Origin: JBKPNX01 sp046732855
GTDB lineage: Bacteria; Pseudomonadota; Alphaproteobacteria; Geminicoccales; Geminicoccaceae
Direction: 5' to 3'
Assembly: GCA_046732855.1 (NCBI GenBank)
Contig: JBKPNX010000072.1
Span: forward strand, 1-64,000
DNA: 64,000 nt
A program made the translations under genes and the position numbers. Below, piece by piece: positions 48,733-57,933 of this stretch (the first letter of the stretch is position 1; the number at the start of each line of letters is the position of its first letter). The notes under the pieces are model-generated. The model had not been told where the DNA came from. It saw nothing but the letters and a program-made list of their open reading frames with translations, and searched no databases.

Positions 48733-51555
48733 CTACTGCGGCTCGATCCTATCGTGCCTAAGATTTCTTGCCTCATCGAGGTTCGCCCCGTCGAGGTTCG
48801 CCCCGTCGAGGTTCGCCCGTTCGAAGTTCGCCTCAGAGAGGTTCGCCCTGGAGAGGTTCGCCCTGGAGAGGTTCGCCCTGGAGAGGTTCGCTTCAGAGAG
48901 GTTCGCCTCAGAGAGGTTCGCCCTGGAGAAGTTCGCTTCAGAGAGGTTCGCCCTGGAGAGGTTCGCCTCAGAGAGGTTCGCCTCAGAGAGGTTCGCCTCA
49001 GAGAGGTTCGCCCATTCCAGGTTCGCCGCAGCTAGGTTCGCGTGTGAAAGGTTCGCGAATGCGAGAGTTGCCCCCATAAGCATCGTGTATTGCGCAGTGA
49101 TCAGTTCGAGGTTTGCTTGCATGAAATTCACCTCGAAAAGGTCGCATATATCCAAACATTGGCCTGCCCCATGGATCCAGCCAAAGCAATGCAAGGCGAG
49201 CACGTTGCGTGCCCCCGCGCGCTGGCCCTGTAGCCTCCGAATCATTGCCCCTAACGAGACCGCGTCGGGCCAATCGATCTCGGAGCGCTGTTTTGTAGCC
49301 TGAGCGCAGGCGTAAAGGGCCGCCACTAGGGCCTCTTCGGTGCTTCGCGATTGGCGGGTCATTTCTTGATAGGAGCCCAGATCCAGTTTGGTCATGGGCA
49401 GGCTGTTTCGGAGTTGATCATTTATCAACTCGACAATCGTCGTGTGCCACTCTCCGACCGGGTGGCCTTGCTCTAGTTTCAGCGCCATCTCACGCTCGAC
49501 GAAAGCAAAGAGATCACGGTCCATAGCAGCGGGACCCGCCAAGCGAAGCCAGTCTGCGAGGGCGTTCTCCACGTCCTTGCCTTGCTTTCGCTTGCTACGA
49601 TTGCGTGCCCGCTCTTCGGCGATGTTCGCGATCTCGTTGACCACTCGCCTGGCAGTCAGGTATTCGCCAAAACTCTTGTGAGTGAATTCAAAGCTACGCT
49701 CGCCAGCTGCACGTTTGGCCTGACGGAAATAGAAAGCCGCAAGCAGACTAGTGGCGCCTTTTTCGGCACCCTTCTCGAACGCCTGCAACCGATCCGTGAG
49801 GCCCGCTCGGGCGCACATTTCGGCAATGCAGTTGACCGACACCCCACGCTCTCCTCCGTGCCAGGCTGCTAAACCGACCTCCTCGAGGATATCTTCGAAC
49901 TCGCCCTGCTCAAGTTTTTCCACATCTGGAAGTTGACGCTCGCCCCAACGTCTCTGGTAGACCGCTTCAAGAAGATCGGAGTAGAGAAGATTTAAATTGA
50001 AATTGTCGTCAAACTGAATCTTGCCTCTAGCAAAGCTCAGAGCCAGTAAATAGTTGAGGAGTGGCTGACCTGTGATTTCATCGATGGCTTCGATCTTCAG
50101 CGGTTCAGGCAACGACGAGTATATCCGTCCGCTGGCGCGACCGTAGTTAGCCCACCAGAGATCACGCTGGTCCTGCCCAAGGAGCTCCTCGGGATCACTA
50201 AATTGCTCGCGCGACAGCTGATCTGGACCATCGCTTTGAGGTACGAAGTATGGCAAGACATGTAGAATTTGACCAGGGCGTCTGAAACGCCGTTCACTGG
50301 CCTGGACGACAACCTCGCGTCCTCCGAGGATCACTTGCAGTCGTAGATCCCGGTCGTTGATGCGCTCTACGGCGCGATCGAGCTCATCAACGAAGTCGGC
50401 GGCTGCCTCCTGCCCAACTCTGCCGCTCATCGCCAGTTCGTCGAGCCCGTCGACGAACATAACGATACGTCGGCGTTCTTCACTTTGATCCAGCGGATCG
50501 TATGGCAGGATTTCGAGCTCGCTGGTCACGAAGTTCCGGATGGCATCGCGGAATCTGCCTTCAAATTCCAATCGGTGTAGCGGAATATAGAGTACACCGA
50601 GGTCGTTACCTCTTGCCAACTCGGCGGCGAACATTTTGGCGAAGCTTGACTTGCCACAGCCGGGCCCACCGCAGACCACCCGAATCGCGTCGTCCTTGTC
50701 GGCCCTGTCGATCCATTCGCGCAGATGGCCAGTGAGATGCACGACATGCCGAGCTTCCTCGCGATCCGGTCCGCCCCCCATGGGGTCCGCCCCAAGGGGG
50801 CCCGCACGCTTCGTACGCTCTGCCCAATAAGCTCGTGGCGACACATAGATCTGATCGAGCCCAAAGGACTCGTCAAATACAGGCTCTTCGATCTGGCGTT
50901 GCAGGTACGCGGCGTTCTTGAGCCAGGCACGCTCCTTGGCGTCCGCCCGAGCGAATGGGGTCTTCGCCTTGTCCAGCTCCTGTTCGATCGGTCGATAGAA
51001 GCTCGGGTCCTTGGCCCATTCGCGATGCAAGGCGAAGGTGAAATAGACGCCCAGTCTTCGCACCACTGAGCCGACTTCGGCATCCTTGAGACCAAAACCA
51101 CGCAACCAGTCTCCAAAAAGCTGCTGTGCGGCCGCAATGATCGGCAATTCAGCCGGATGATTGAAGAAGTCCTCGCTGACCCGCACGGGCGTGGTATTCA
51201 GCGTCGCATCCAATCTGGCAACCAGCCCTTCAGGGTCGTCCGGTTGGACGTCATGAGCTTTCAGCGCCTCGACCGTCAGCTTGGCCATGGCCCGGGCAAG
51301 CGTGCGCCGGATCAGATGCCATGCCAGCACTGCCGGAGGTAGCGCCTTGTCGGTGATCTTGAACGCGAACACGCCGTCGATCGCGCTGGAAACCGTCGTT
51401 GGCGCATTGCCGGTCCAAAAACCGACGGTCGCCTTGAGAAGCGCCTTGAAAACGCCTGGGTAATCGACCTCCAGCTGCTTGTTCCAGACTCCGACCGGCT
51501 TCTCGACATCGAAGCCGAAGTCCTCTTCGTCGATCTCAGCCAGCAATCTCGCCAT
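48733..51555 (-). CDS. NACHT-type STAND NTPase with C-terminal pentapeptide repeats
   Basis: This 940-aa protein has an N-terminal region of about 270 residues with no family I can name (LLAEIDEEDFGFDVEKPVGV at the start). A NACHT/STAND ATPase domain follows with Walker A GGPGCGKSS near residue 295 and Walker B VMFVDGLDEL near 365. A helical winged region comes next, ending with SFEFTHKSFGEYLTARRV, the typical NACHT-associated FxHxSFxEYLxA motif. The C-terminus is about 20 pentapeptide repeats (A-N-L-S-x). Proteins of this build include bacterial NACHT antiphage sensors. Base composition is visibly less GC-rich than the flanks, suggesting transfer. The C-terminal repeats may be the ligand-sensing part or a structural tail. 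The gene stands alone. Confidence 0.88.
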   Translation of the reverse strand: MARLLAEIDEEDFGFDVEKPVGVWNKQLEVDYPGVFKALLKATVGFWTGNAPTTVSSAIDGVFAFKITDKALPPAVLAWHLIRRTLARAMAKLTVEALKAHDVQPDDPEGLVARLDATLNTTPVRVSEDFFNHPAELPIIAAAQQLFGDWLRGFGLKDAEVGSVVRRLGVYFTFALHREWAKDPSFYRPIEQELDKAKTPFARADAKERAWLKNAAYLQRQIEEPVFDESFGLDQIYVSPRAYWAERTKRAGPLGADPMGGGPDREEARHVVHLTGHLREWIDRADKDDAIRVVCGGPGCGKSSFAKMFAAELARGNDLGVLYIPLHRLEFEGRFRDAIRNFVTSELEILPYDPLDQSEERRRIVMFVDGLDELAMSGRVGQEAAADFVDELDRAVERINDRDLRLQVILGGREVVVQASERRFRRPGQILHVLPYFVPQSDGPDQLSREQFSDPEELLGQDQRDLWWANYGRASGRIYSSLPEPLKIEAIDEITGQPLLNYLLALSFARGKIQFDDNFNLNLLYSDLLEAVYQRRWGERQLPDVEKLEQGEFEDILEEVGLAAWHGGERGVSVNCIAEMCARAGLTDRLQAFEKGAEKGATSLLAAFYFRQAKRAAGERSFEFTHKSFGEYLTARRVVNEIANIAEERARNRSKRKQGKDVENALADWLRLAGPAAMDRDLFAFVEREMALKLEQGHPVGEWHTTIVELINDQLRNSLPMTKLDLGSYQEMTRQSRSTEEALVAALYACAQATKQRSEIDWPDAVSLGAMIRRLQGQRAGARNVLALHCFGWIHGAGQCLDICDLFEVNFMQANLELITAQYTMLMGATLAFANLSHANLAAANLEWANLSEANLSEANLSEANLSRANLSEANFSRANLSEANLSEANLSRANLSRANLSRANLSEANFERANLDGANLDGANLDEARNLRHDRIEPQ
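48781..49065. repeat. Nineteen tandem 15-bp units coding the pentapeptide repeats
   Basis: Nineteen in-phase 15-bp units each begin GTTCG on the plus strand (285 bp). Units at 48826-49005 alternate between only a few variants, GTTCGCCTCAGAGAG, GTTCGCCCTGGAGAG and GTTCGCTTCAGAGAG. This shows recent amplification or homogenisation. The outer units are more divergent. Confidence 0.9.
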
Positions 51556-51709
51556 GTCGCCAATCCCCTCATCCAGAGCATCTCCCCTATTTGCCTGCGG
51601 TTGAACGGTTGAGCAAGCGAGTTAGCGCAAAAGGAAGCGATAGCGTCGGCTTGGCATGGCGACGGCCCCCGCCTAACCTCCGTGGTGCGTTGCCGACCCA
51701 AGGGACGAG

Positions 51710-52183
51710 ATGGGACGCTTCTGGATCCTGGGATGTGGCTTGTGGCTCGTCGCCTGCGCCGGCGCGTTCAGTCACGCCGAGCCGCCCGAGGTCAGCCTCG
51801 CCGGGCTGGCGTTCGATCAGCCCGGGCTGTTCGAGCAGCGGCTGCGCCTGGACGTGCGCTTGCGCAATCCCAACGACTTCGACCTCGATGTCCAGCGGGT
51901 GCTGTTCGACCTCGACGTCAACGGCCAGGGGCTCGGCAAGGCCTGGACCACCGACAGCTTCGACGTGCCGGCGTTCGGCGAAGCGGTGGTGCCGGTCACC
52001 GTCGTCGTGCCGACCTCGGATCTGATCGAGCGGATCATGGATTTCTCCGTGACCAGGCGCCTGGATTACCGCCTCAAGGGTGAGGTGAAGCTGAACAATT
52101 TGGCGTTCGGCACGTTCCCCTTCGAGCAGGACGGCAACTTCGCCCTGCCCAAGGTGCCTGTGCCCCCGGCACCCCGCACCTGA
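51710..52183 (+). CDS. LEA14-like (WHy domain) lipoprotein
   Basis: This 157-aa predicted lipoprotein has the lipobox LVAC (Cys16) followed by one LEA type 2/WHy domain (PPEVSLAGLAFDQPGLFEQR, then LRLDVRLRNPNDFDLDVQRV, ending DYRLKGEVKLNNLAFGTFPF). The N-P-N turn (RNPNDFDL) is characteristic. LEA14 proteins are associated with desiccation and stress tolerance in plants; in bacteria they are small periplasmic proteins of uncertain role. The ATG at 51710 directly precedes the leader. The GH15 gene follows 50 bases later. Confidence 0.86.
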   Translation: MGRFWILGCGLWLVACAGAFSHAEPPEVSLAGLAFDQPGLFEQRLRLDVRLRNPNDFDLDVQRVLFDLDVNGQGLGKAWTTDSFDVPAFGEAVVPVTVVVPTSDLIERIMDFSVTRRLDYRLKGEVKLNNLAFGTFPFEQDGNFALPKVPVPPAPRT

Positions 52184-52233
52184 GATCGCGGCCGGGGCGC
52201 GAGGGTGCGCGGGTCACCGGCAGGGAAGCACGC

Positions 52234-54057
52234 TTGAGCCAAACGATCGAGAGCTACGGACTGATCGGCAACATGGTGTCCGCCGCGCTGGTCGGGCGCG
52301 ACGGCTCGATCGACTGGCTCTGTGTCCCGCACTTCGATTCGGAAGCCTGCTTCGCCGCGCTGCTCGGCACCCCCGAGCACGGCCGCTGGCTGATCGCGCC
52401 GCATGACGAGCCTAAGGAGATCCGGCGGCGCTACCTGCCCGGCACGGCGATGCTCGAGACCACCTTCGAGACCGCGGACGGCGCGGTCGAGGTGATCGAC
52501 TTCATGCCGCTCACCGACGACGAGGACTGCGTCGACCTCGTCCGCCTGGTGCGCGGCGTGCACGGCCATGTGCCCATGCGCATGGAGCTGATCGTGCGCT
52601 TCGGCTACGGCGCGATCGTGCCGTGGGTGCGCAGGGAGGACTACGGCCTGCGCGCGATCGCGGGGCCCGATGCCCTGGAGCTGCGCACGCCGGTCGAGTT
52701 GCGCGGCGAAGATTTCACGACGGTCGGCGAATTCAGCGTCGGCGCGGGGGCGACCGTGCCCTTCGTGCTCGCCTATCACCCCTCGCACCGGCCGGGCGCG
52801 CCAGCGCGCCACTGGCACCAGAGCCTCGATGAGACGGAGCGGTTCTGGGCAGCGTGGTCAGAGCGCTGCTCCTACGACCACGAGCATGCGCCGCACTGGC
52901 GCGAGGCCGTGGTGCGTTCCCTGATCACGCTGAAGTGCCTGCAGTTCCAGCCGACCGGGGGCATCATCGCGGCGCCCACGACCTCGCTGCCGGAGCAGCA
53001 GGGTGGCGTACGCAATTGGGATTACCGCTTCTGCTGGATCCGGGACGCCACGCTCATTCTTTACGCGCTGCTCACCTCGGGCTGCCGCGAGGAGGCGCAT
53101 GTCTGGCGCGAGTGGCTGGTGCGCGCCGCGGCCGGCCGGCCCGCCGAGCTGCAGACGATCTACGGCATCGCCGGGCAGCGCCGCCTGACCGAGCTCGAGC
53201 TGCCCTGGCTGCCGGGCTACGCGGACAGCCGCCCCGTGCGCATCGGGAATGCCGCGTTCGCGCAGCTGCAGCTCGACGTCTACGGCGAGCTCATGGACGC
53301 CATGCACGTCGGGCGCAAGTTCGAGCTCGAGGCTCACGCGGAAAGCTGGCGCGTGCAAAAAGCGCTGCTCGGCCATCTCGCGCAGATCTGGGACAAGCCG
53401 GACCACGGCATCTGGGAGGTGCGCGGTCCGCAGCGCCACTTCACCCATTCGAGGGTGATGGCCTGGGTCGCGTTCGATCGCGCGATCAGGGCGGTGGAAG
53501 CATTCGGCCTGTCCGGCCCGGCCGACGAGTGGCGCGAGCGCCGCGCGGCGATCCACGCCGATATCTGCGAGCAGGGCTTCGATCGCGCCAGGAACAGCTT
53601 CGTGCAGTACTACGGCGGCGACGGGGTCGATGCCTCGTTGTTGCTGATCCCGCAGGTCGGCTTTTTGCCGCCCGACGATCCCCGCGTGCACGGCACGGTC
53701 GCCGCGATCGAGCGCGAGCTGATGGTGGACGGGCTCGTGCTGCGTTATCGCACCGAGGAGAACGTGGACGGGCTGCCGCCCGGCGAGGGCGCCTTCCTCG
53801 CCTGCAGCTTCTGGCTGGCCGATGCCTATGCCCTGCTCGACCGCTACGACGACGCCGAGCGGATGTTCGAGCACCTCTTGTCGTTTCGCAACGACCTCGG
53901 CCTGCTCGCCGAGGAGTACGACCCGCGCGCCGGGCGCCAGCTCGGCAATTTCCCGCAGGGCTTCTCCCACGTCGCCCTGATCAACACCGCGCACAACCTG
54001 ATCTCGCGCCGCGGTCCGGCCAAGCAGCGCGCCGAGCGCGACCACCACGCCTCGTGA
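52234..54057 (+). CDS. Glycoside hydrolase family 15 (glucoamylase/trehalase type)
   Basis: This 607-aa GH15 enzyme begins IESYGLIGNMVSAALVGRDG (after a TTG start) with SIDWLCVPHFDSEACFAALL, the standard N-terminal super-beta-sandwich of bacterial GH15 proteins. The (alpha/alpha)6 catalytic barrel follows (GGVRNWDYRFCWIRDATLIL, YGIAGQRRLTELELPWLPGY, HFTHSRVMAWVAFDRAIRAV, RTEENVDGLPPGEGAFLACS, ARAGRQLGNFPQGFSHVAL-type end). Known members hydrolyse trehalose or alpha-1,4/1,6-glucans with inversion. There is no signal peptide, so it is cytoplasmic. The neighbours, a LEA14-like lipoprotein and DUF1232, do not narrow the substrate. Confidence 0.9.
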   Translation: MSQTIESYGLIGNMVSAALVGRDGSIDWLCVPHFDSEACFAALLGTPEHGRWLIAPHDEPKEIRRRYLPGTAMLETTFETADGAVEVIDFMPLTDDEDCVDLVRLVRGVHGHVPMRMELIVRFGYGAIVPWVRREDYGLRAIAGPDALELRTPVELRGEDFTTVGEFSVGAGATVPFVLAYHPSHRPGAPARHWHQSLDETERFWAAWSERCSYDHEHAPHWREAVVRSLITLKCLQFQPTGGIIAAPTTSLPEQQGGVRNWDYRFCWIRDATLILYALLTSGCREEAHVWREWLVRAAAGRPAELQTIYGIAGQRRLTELELPWLPGYADSRPVRIGNAAFAQLQLDVYGELMDAMHVGRKFELEAHAESWRVQKALLGHLAQIWDKPDHGIWEVRGPQRHFTHSRVMAWVAFDRAIRAVEAFGLSGPADEWRERRAAIHADICEQGFDRARNSFVQYYGGDGVDASLLLIPQVGFLPPDDPRVHGTVAAIERELMVDGLVLRYRTEENVDGLPPGEGAFLACSFWLADAYALLDRYDDAERMFEHLLSFRNDLGLLAEEYDPRAGRQLGNFPQGFSHVALINTAHNLISRRGPAKQRAERDHHAS

Positions 54058-54071
54058 AGCCGAGCTGTCGA

Positions 54072-54431
54072 TTAAGCGGCGAGCTTGTCGAGCCGGTCGC
54101 GCGCCTCCGTGCGATGCTCGGGGCGCAGGTGGCTGCCGACCGCGGTGAGCGCGGCGGCGATCACCGAGGCGTCGTCGGTGAAGCCGAGCGGGCCGAGCAG
54201 GTCGGGGATCATGTCCGCCGGCAGGACGAAATAGGCGACCGCGCCGAACAGGATGCCGCGCACGTAAGTCGGCGTGTTCCGATCGATCGCGCAGAAGTAG
54301 GCCGCGAGCAGGTCCTCGGCGAACGGGATGCGTACGACCACCCGCCTGACCTTGCGCCAGAAGCGCTGCTCGTCGGGCGGCTGGTAGGTGACCGGCAGAT
54401 TGGCGATCGGGAACTCGGTTTCGCTGCTCAT
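54072..54431 (-). CDS. DUF1232 (YkvA-like) protein
   Basis: This 119-aa protein has the DUF1232 pattern in its second half: DRNTPTYVRGILFGAVAYFV, LPADMIPDLLGPLGFTDDAS and VIAAALTAVGSHLRPEHR. The two hydrophobic segments with the Pro-x-D-x-I-P-D turn are characteristic. Function is unknown; members are small membrane-associated proteins. The gene converges on the GH15 gene and is divergent from the SDR. Confidence 0.88.
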   Translation of the reverse strand: MSSETEFPIANLPVTYQPPDEQRFWRKVRRVVVRIPFAEDLLAAYFCAIDRNTPTYVRGILFGAVAYFVLPADMIPDLLGPLGFTDDASVIAAALTAVGSHLRPEHRTEARDRLDKLAA

Positions 54432-54531
54432 GGAGGGAAATCTGGCGATTGCGCCGGCCCATGACAAGTCGCTTGGGCGGACCGCATGGATCGCGCTATG
54501 AACGGCAGGCTGGCGGCTGGGGAGGGGCGCG

Positions 54532-55293
54532 ATGCGGATCGAGAATCGGGCGGCGGTCGTCACCGGCGGGGCCTCGGGCCTTGGGCTTGCGACCGGCGAG
54601 ATGCTGGCCTCGGCAGGCGCCAAGGTCGCGCTGCTCGACATCGATGCCGCGCGGGTCGCCGAGGCGGCCGGGCGGATCGGCGGCATCGGCCTGCAGTGCG
54701 ACGTCGGCGATGCGGCCGCAGCCGAGCACGCGCTCGGGCAGGCGCGCGCGGCGCACGGGCCCGCGGCGATCCTGATCAACTGCGCCGGCATCGCCGCGGC
54801 CAAGCGGATCGTCGGCCGCGACGGCCCGATGCAGCTCGCCGAGTTCGAGCTGGTGATCAGGGTTAACCTGATCGGCACGTTCAACCTGATGCGCCTTGCG
54901 GCCGCCGACATGGCGACGCTCGAGCCGGACGCCGAAGGCGAGCGCGGGGTGATCGTCAATACCGCCTCGGTCGCGGCGTTCGACGGCCAGATCGGCCAGT
55001 CCGCCTACGCCGCATCCAAGGGCGGCGTCGCGGCGCTCACCCTGCCGGCGGCGCGCGAGTTCGCTCGCCACGGCATCCGCGTGATGACGATCGCGCCGGG
55101 CATTTTCGAGACGCCGATGCTGCGCGGCCTGCCCGAGGCGGCGCAGGCCTCGCTCGCCGCCGCCGTGCCCTTCCCCAAGCGCCTCGGCAGGCCCGAGGAG
55201 TATGCCCTGCTCGTCCGCCAGATCCTCGACAACCCGATGCTGAACGGCGAGACCATCCGCCTGGACGGCGCGATCCGCCTCGCGCCGCAGTAG
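54532..55293 (+). CDS. Short-chain dehydrogenase (HSD10-type 3-hydroxyacyl-CoA dehydrogenase)
   Basis: This 253-aa classical SDR has TGGASGLGLATGEML (TGxxxGxG cofactor motif) at residues 11-25, DIDAARVAEAAGR, NCAGIAAAKRIVG, NTASVAAFDGQIGQ with the catalytic Ser, and SAYAASKGGV with Tyr and Lys. APGIFETPMLRGLP is characteristic of the 3-hydroxyacyl-CoA dehydrogenase type 2/HSD17B10 group. These enzymes use NAD+ and oxidise 3-hydroxyacyl-CoA in fatty acid or branched-chain degradation. GAGGGGCG precedes the start. No other beta-oxidation gene is in the window. Confidence 0.9.
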   Translation: MRIENRAAVVTGGASGLGLATGEMLASAGAKVALLDIDAARVAEAAGRIGGIGLQCDVGDAAAAEHALGQARAAHGPAAILINCAGIAAAKRIVGRDGPMQLAEFELVIRVNLIGTFNLMRLAAADMATLEPDAEGERGVIVNTASVAAFDGQIGQSAYAASKGGVAALTLPAAREFARHGIRVMTIAPGIFETPMLRGLPEAAQASLAAAVPFPKRLGRPEEYALLVRQILDNPMLNGETIRLDGAIRLAPQ

Positions 55294-55442
55294 CATCCCA
55301 AGTCACGGGCGCCAGCTATGCTCGGGGTCACTGATCCTGCGGCGTCCGAAAGTGTCGGTCGGTGCCGAGCCGGGCCCCCTGGCTCCTGGCGGATTACCGC
55401 CCCTCCGCCGAACGCGTAGGACCCTCCCAGCCCGCGAGGTGC

Positions 55443-57671
55443 TCAGTCCAGGCGACTTTCCAAAAGCGCGGTGTTGTGCGCCAGGCGCTCGGCGGCGGCG
55501 CGCGCCATAAACTCGTGGAAGGAGACGGCGAGCTCGGGTTGCTCGATCCGCATCCGCTCGAGCGCGTCCTTGGTGATCCGGAAGGCCGAGCTGTCCTGGT
55601 CGGCGATTACCGAGGCGGAGCGGGGCAGCCCCAGATAGCAGGCGACCTCGCCGATCACGGTGCCGGGCAGGATTGTGCGCAGGCGCACCTGGCTGCCCGA
55701 CGGCTGCTCGAGCAGGGCGGTCAGGCGGCCGGCTTCGATGAAGTACATCTCCGCGGACTGCTCGCCCTGTCGGATGGCGTGCTCGCCGGCCCGCCAGGTC
55801 ACGCGCTTGCCGTAGGCCAGGATCCCCTCGCCCATCGCGAGCACGGGAAGGGCGCGCGGGGGCTCGTCGGGCGCAGGCGCGCTCCCGGCGCAGCGCTCGA
55901 GCACCATGTCTTCGGCGTATTCGAGCGCGTGGTCCAGATCGGCAAAAAGCTGAGGCCGTGTGGGGCGACCCAGATCGGAGCCGGCCGAGCGCAGCGCGGC
56001 CGCGACCGCCTCGGGCACCGCCGACCAGAGGATCGTCACGCGTCGCTGGTCGGCCTGCTCGATCAGCCGGATCAGGCTGAAGATCGTTGAGGAATCGGCG
56101 CCGTCGACGCGCTCGAGGTCGAGCAGAAGAAAGCGCAGCGGCATCTCGCCCGGCATCGTCAGCCGGGCGGCGATGCGTTGCAGAACCCGATGGGCCGAGC
56201 CAAAGAACAGATAGCCCTGGAGCCGGATCACCTGGATTTCATCGCCGTGATCGGTCAGGAGCCGGCGCTGGGCCGGCGGCCGCAGCACGTTGCTAGCATA
56301 GCCGGCGCCGCTGCCGAATGCGCGCACCGCATCGATCCGCGCGTAGTTGAACGCGAACACCGCGAGCCCGGCGATGATCCCGATCACGATGCCCTGCACG
56401 AAGCCCAGCCAAATGAGGGACAGGAGCACCATCAGCAGGATGCCGCGATCGACGAGCGGCAGCTTGGGCCAGCGGTCGAGGGCCAGATTAGACGCGATGC
56501 TCAGGGCCATATAGATCAGCATGAGGCCGAGCAGCAGCTTCGGCACATAGGCGAGCAGGGGGCTGCCGAACAGCAGCACCGACGTGACGATGCCGGCGGT
56601 GATCAGGCCGACCAGACGGCTCCTGGTGCCGATGAAATGTGACAAGAGACATGCGCTGGCCGACTGGTAGCCCGGCAAGCCACCGCCGAGCCCCGACAGC
56701 AGATTGCCGATGCCCGCCACCTTGAGTTCCTGGTCCAGATCGATGTCCGAGCGAGTGACCATTTCCACACCGCTCGCGATCACGAGCAGCGCGATCATCC
56801 CGACCAGCCAGAGGATCATGACCTGAGGCAGTTCGCGCAGCACCATGGCCCAGTCGGCTCGGGCGAACGCGCCGAGGTGGGCGACCGGCGACCACGCCTG
56901 ATCTGGCGGCGGCGCCGGCAGGAGGTATCCCGCCGCGTGCAGCTCCGCCGCCGAGGTGCCCGTGAGCGATGCGACAAGCCAGAAGACAGCGACCGACGCC
57001 ACCAGCACGACCGGCGCATTCAGATAATGGCGACGCACCAGCTGCAAGATCAGCAGACCGACGGCGGCGAGCGCGCCGGGCAGCCAGTAGGGCAAGAGGT
57101 GCGGCTGCACGAGCAGGAGGATTGTGGACAAGCTGAGCGGCTGACCCACCATGGTCGACATTCCGCCGCGAAACAGGAGCCAGGCGATGTAGGCCAGGAA
57201 CGCCCCGATCACCGGGAACGGGATATAGCGGATCACATTGCCGAGGCGGAACGCGCCGAGCGCGACGAAGACCACGCCGAGCGACAGGGTCGAAAGGACG
57301 ATTGTCGCGACCAGCGTCGCCAGCGCCGGGGCGCCCGCCCCGAGTGAGTCGGCGATCGCGGCCGAGATGACGCCGAGCACGACCGCGGTCTCGATCTGGG
57401 CGTTGGCGATCGCTGCCGGATAAGAACTGCCGACCGCTGCGGTCGCGCTGAGCACCGCGGTTCCAAACAGCGCCATCTCGATGCCGGTGCCGAGATAGGG
57501 CTGGAGCGCCCCAGTGAAGATCACCGCGGGATATGAGATCGAGGTCGTCACCACGATCAGCCCGCCGACCACGCCGGCCACGATGGCCGCCGGCAGGGCT
57601 CTGAGCTCGATCCGGGCCCGCTTCGTCAGGCCACGCTTGAAGGCCGTGGCGCCGGCGGATGACAATGCCAT
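55443..57671 (-). CDS. SulP-family transporter with STAS and cyclic-nucleotide-binding domains
   Basis: This 742-aa protein begins with about 430 residues of SulP anion transporter, with 10-12 helices (IVAGVVGGLIVVTTSISYPA, and GYQSASACLLSHFIGTRSRL where the SulP motif lies). A STAS domain follows (residues about 475-575; EIQVIRLQGYLFFGSAHRVL, then LLLDLERVDGADSSTIFSLI). The last 110 residues form a cNMP-binding/Crp-like domain (LAYGKRVTWRAGEHAIRQGE and RTILPGTVIGEVACYLGLPR). SulP proteins move sulfate, bicarbonate or carboxylates. A cyclic nucleotide probably gates this one. Nothing else in the neighbourhood points to a substrate. Confidence 0.9.
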   Translation of the reverse strand: MALSSAGATAFKRGLTKRARIELRALPAAIVAGVVGGLIVVTTSISYPAVIFTGALQPYLGTGIEMALFGTAVLSATAAVGSSYPAAIANAQIETAVVLGVISAAIADSLGAGAPALATLVATIVLSTLSLGVVFVALGAFRLGNVIRYIPFPVIGAFLAYIAWLLFRGGMSTMVGQPLSLSTILLLVQPHLLPYWLPGALAAVGLLILQLVRRHYLNAPVVLVASVAVFWLVASLTGTSAAELHAAGYLLPAPPPDQAWSPVAHLGAFARADWAMVLRELPQVMILWLVGMIALLVIASGVEMVTRSDIDLDQELKVAGIGNLLSGLGGGLPGYQSASACLLSHFIGTRSRLVGLITAGIVTSVLLFGSPLLAYVPKLLLGLMLIYMALSIASNLALDRWPKLPLVDRGILLMVLLSLIWLGFVQGIVIGIIAGLAVFAFNYARIDAVRAFGSGAGYASNVLRPPAQRRLLTDHGDEIQVIRLQGYLFFGSAHRVLQRIAARLTMPGEMPLRFLLLDLERVDGADSSTIFSLIRLIEQADQRRVTILWSAVPEAVAAALRSAGSDLGRPTRPQLFADLDHALEYAEDMVLERCAGSAPAPDEPPRALPVLAMGEGILAYGKRVTWRAGEHAIRQGEQSAEMYFIEAGRLTALLEQPSGSQVRLRTILPGTVIGEVACYLGLPRSASVIADQDSSAFRITKDALERMRIEQPELAVSFHEFMARAAAERLAHNTALLESRLD

Positions 57672-57933
57672 CGAAGCGCTTCCCTGCTATCCGGCTCACG
57701 AGGCGTGGGCCTCGGTTCGGCCAGTGTTGCTTCTTTCGGGACCCGCCGCCGACTGACCAAACCCGGTACCGGCCGCGACGGTCAGCGTCGCGCGTCTGGT
57801 AGTACTGCCAAGCAGACGAAGCCGTGGCCCGATCTTCCGTTCGGCCGATCATCCAACAGCGTGAGTTCCAGTCGGCACGCGCGCGTCGGGCGTAACGCCT
57901 GTGGCGCGCTCGCCATGGGCGCTCCGCTGGCGC

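Noticed and set aside
48781..49065. CRISPR-like regular repeats
   Set aside because: Units are directly adjacent 15-mers with no spacers, are in frame and encode A-N-L-x-x pentapeptides.
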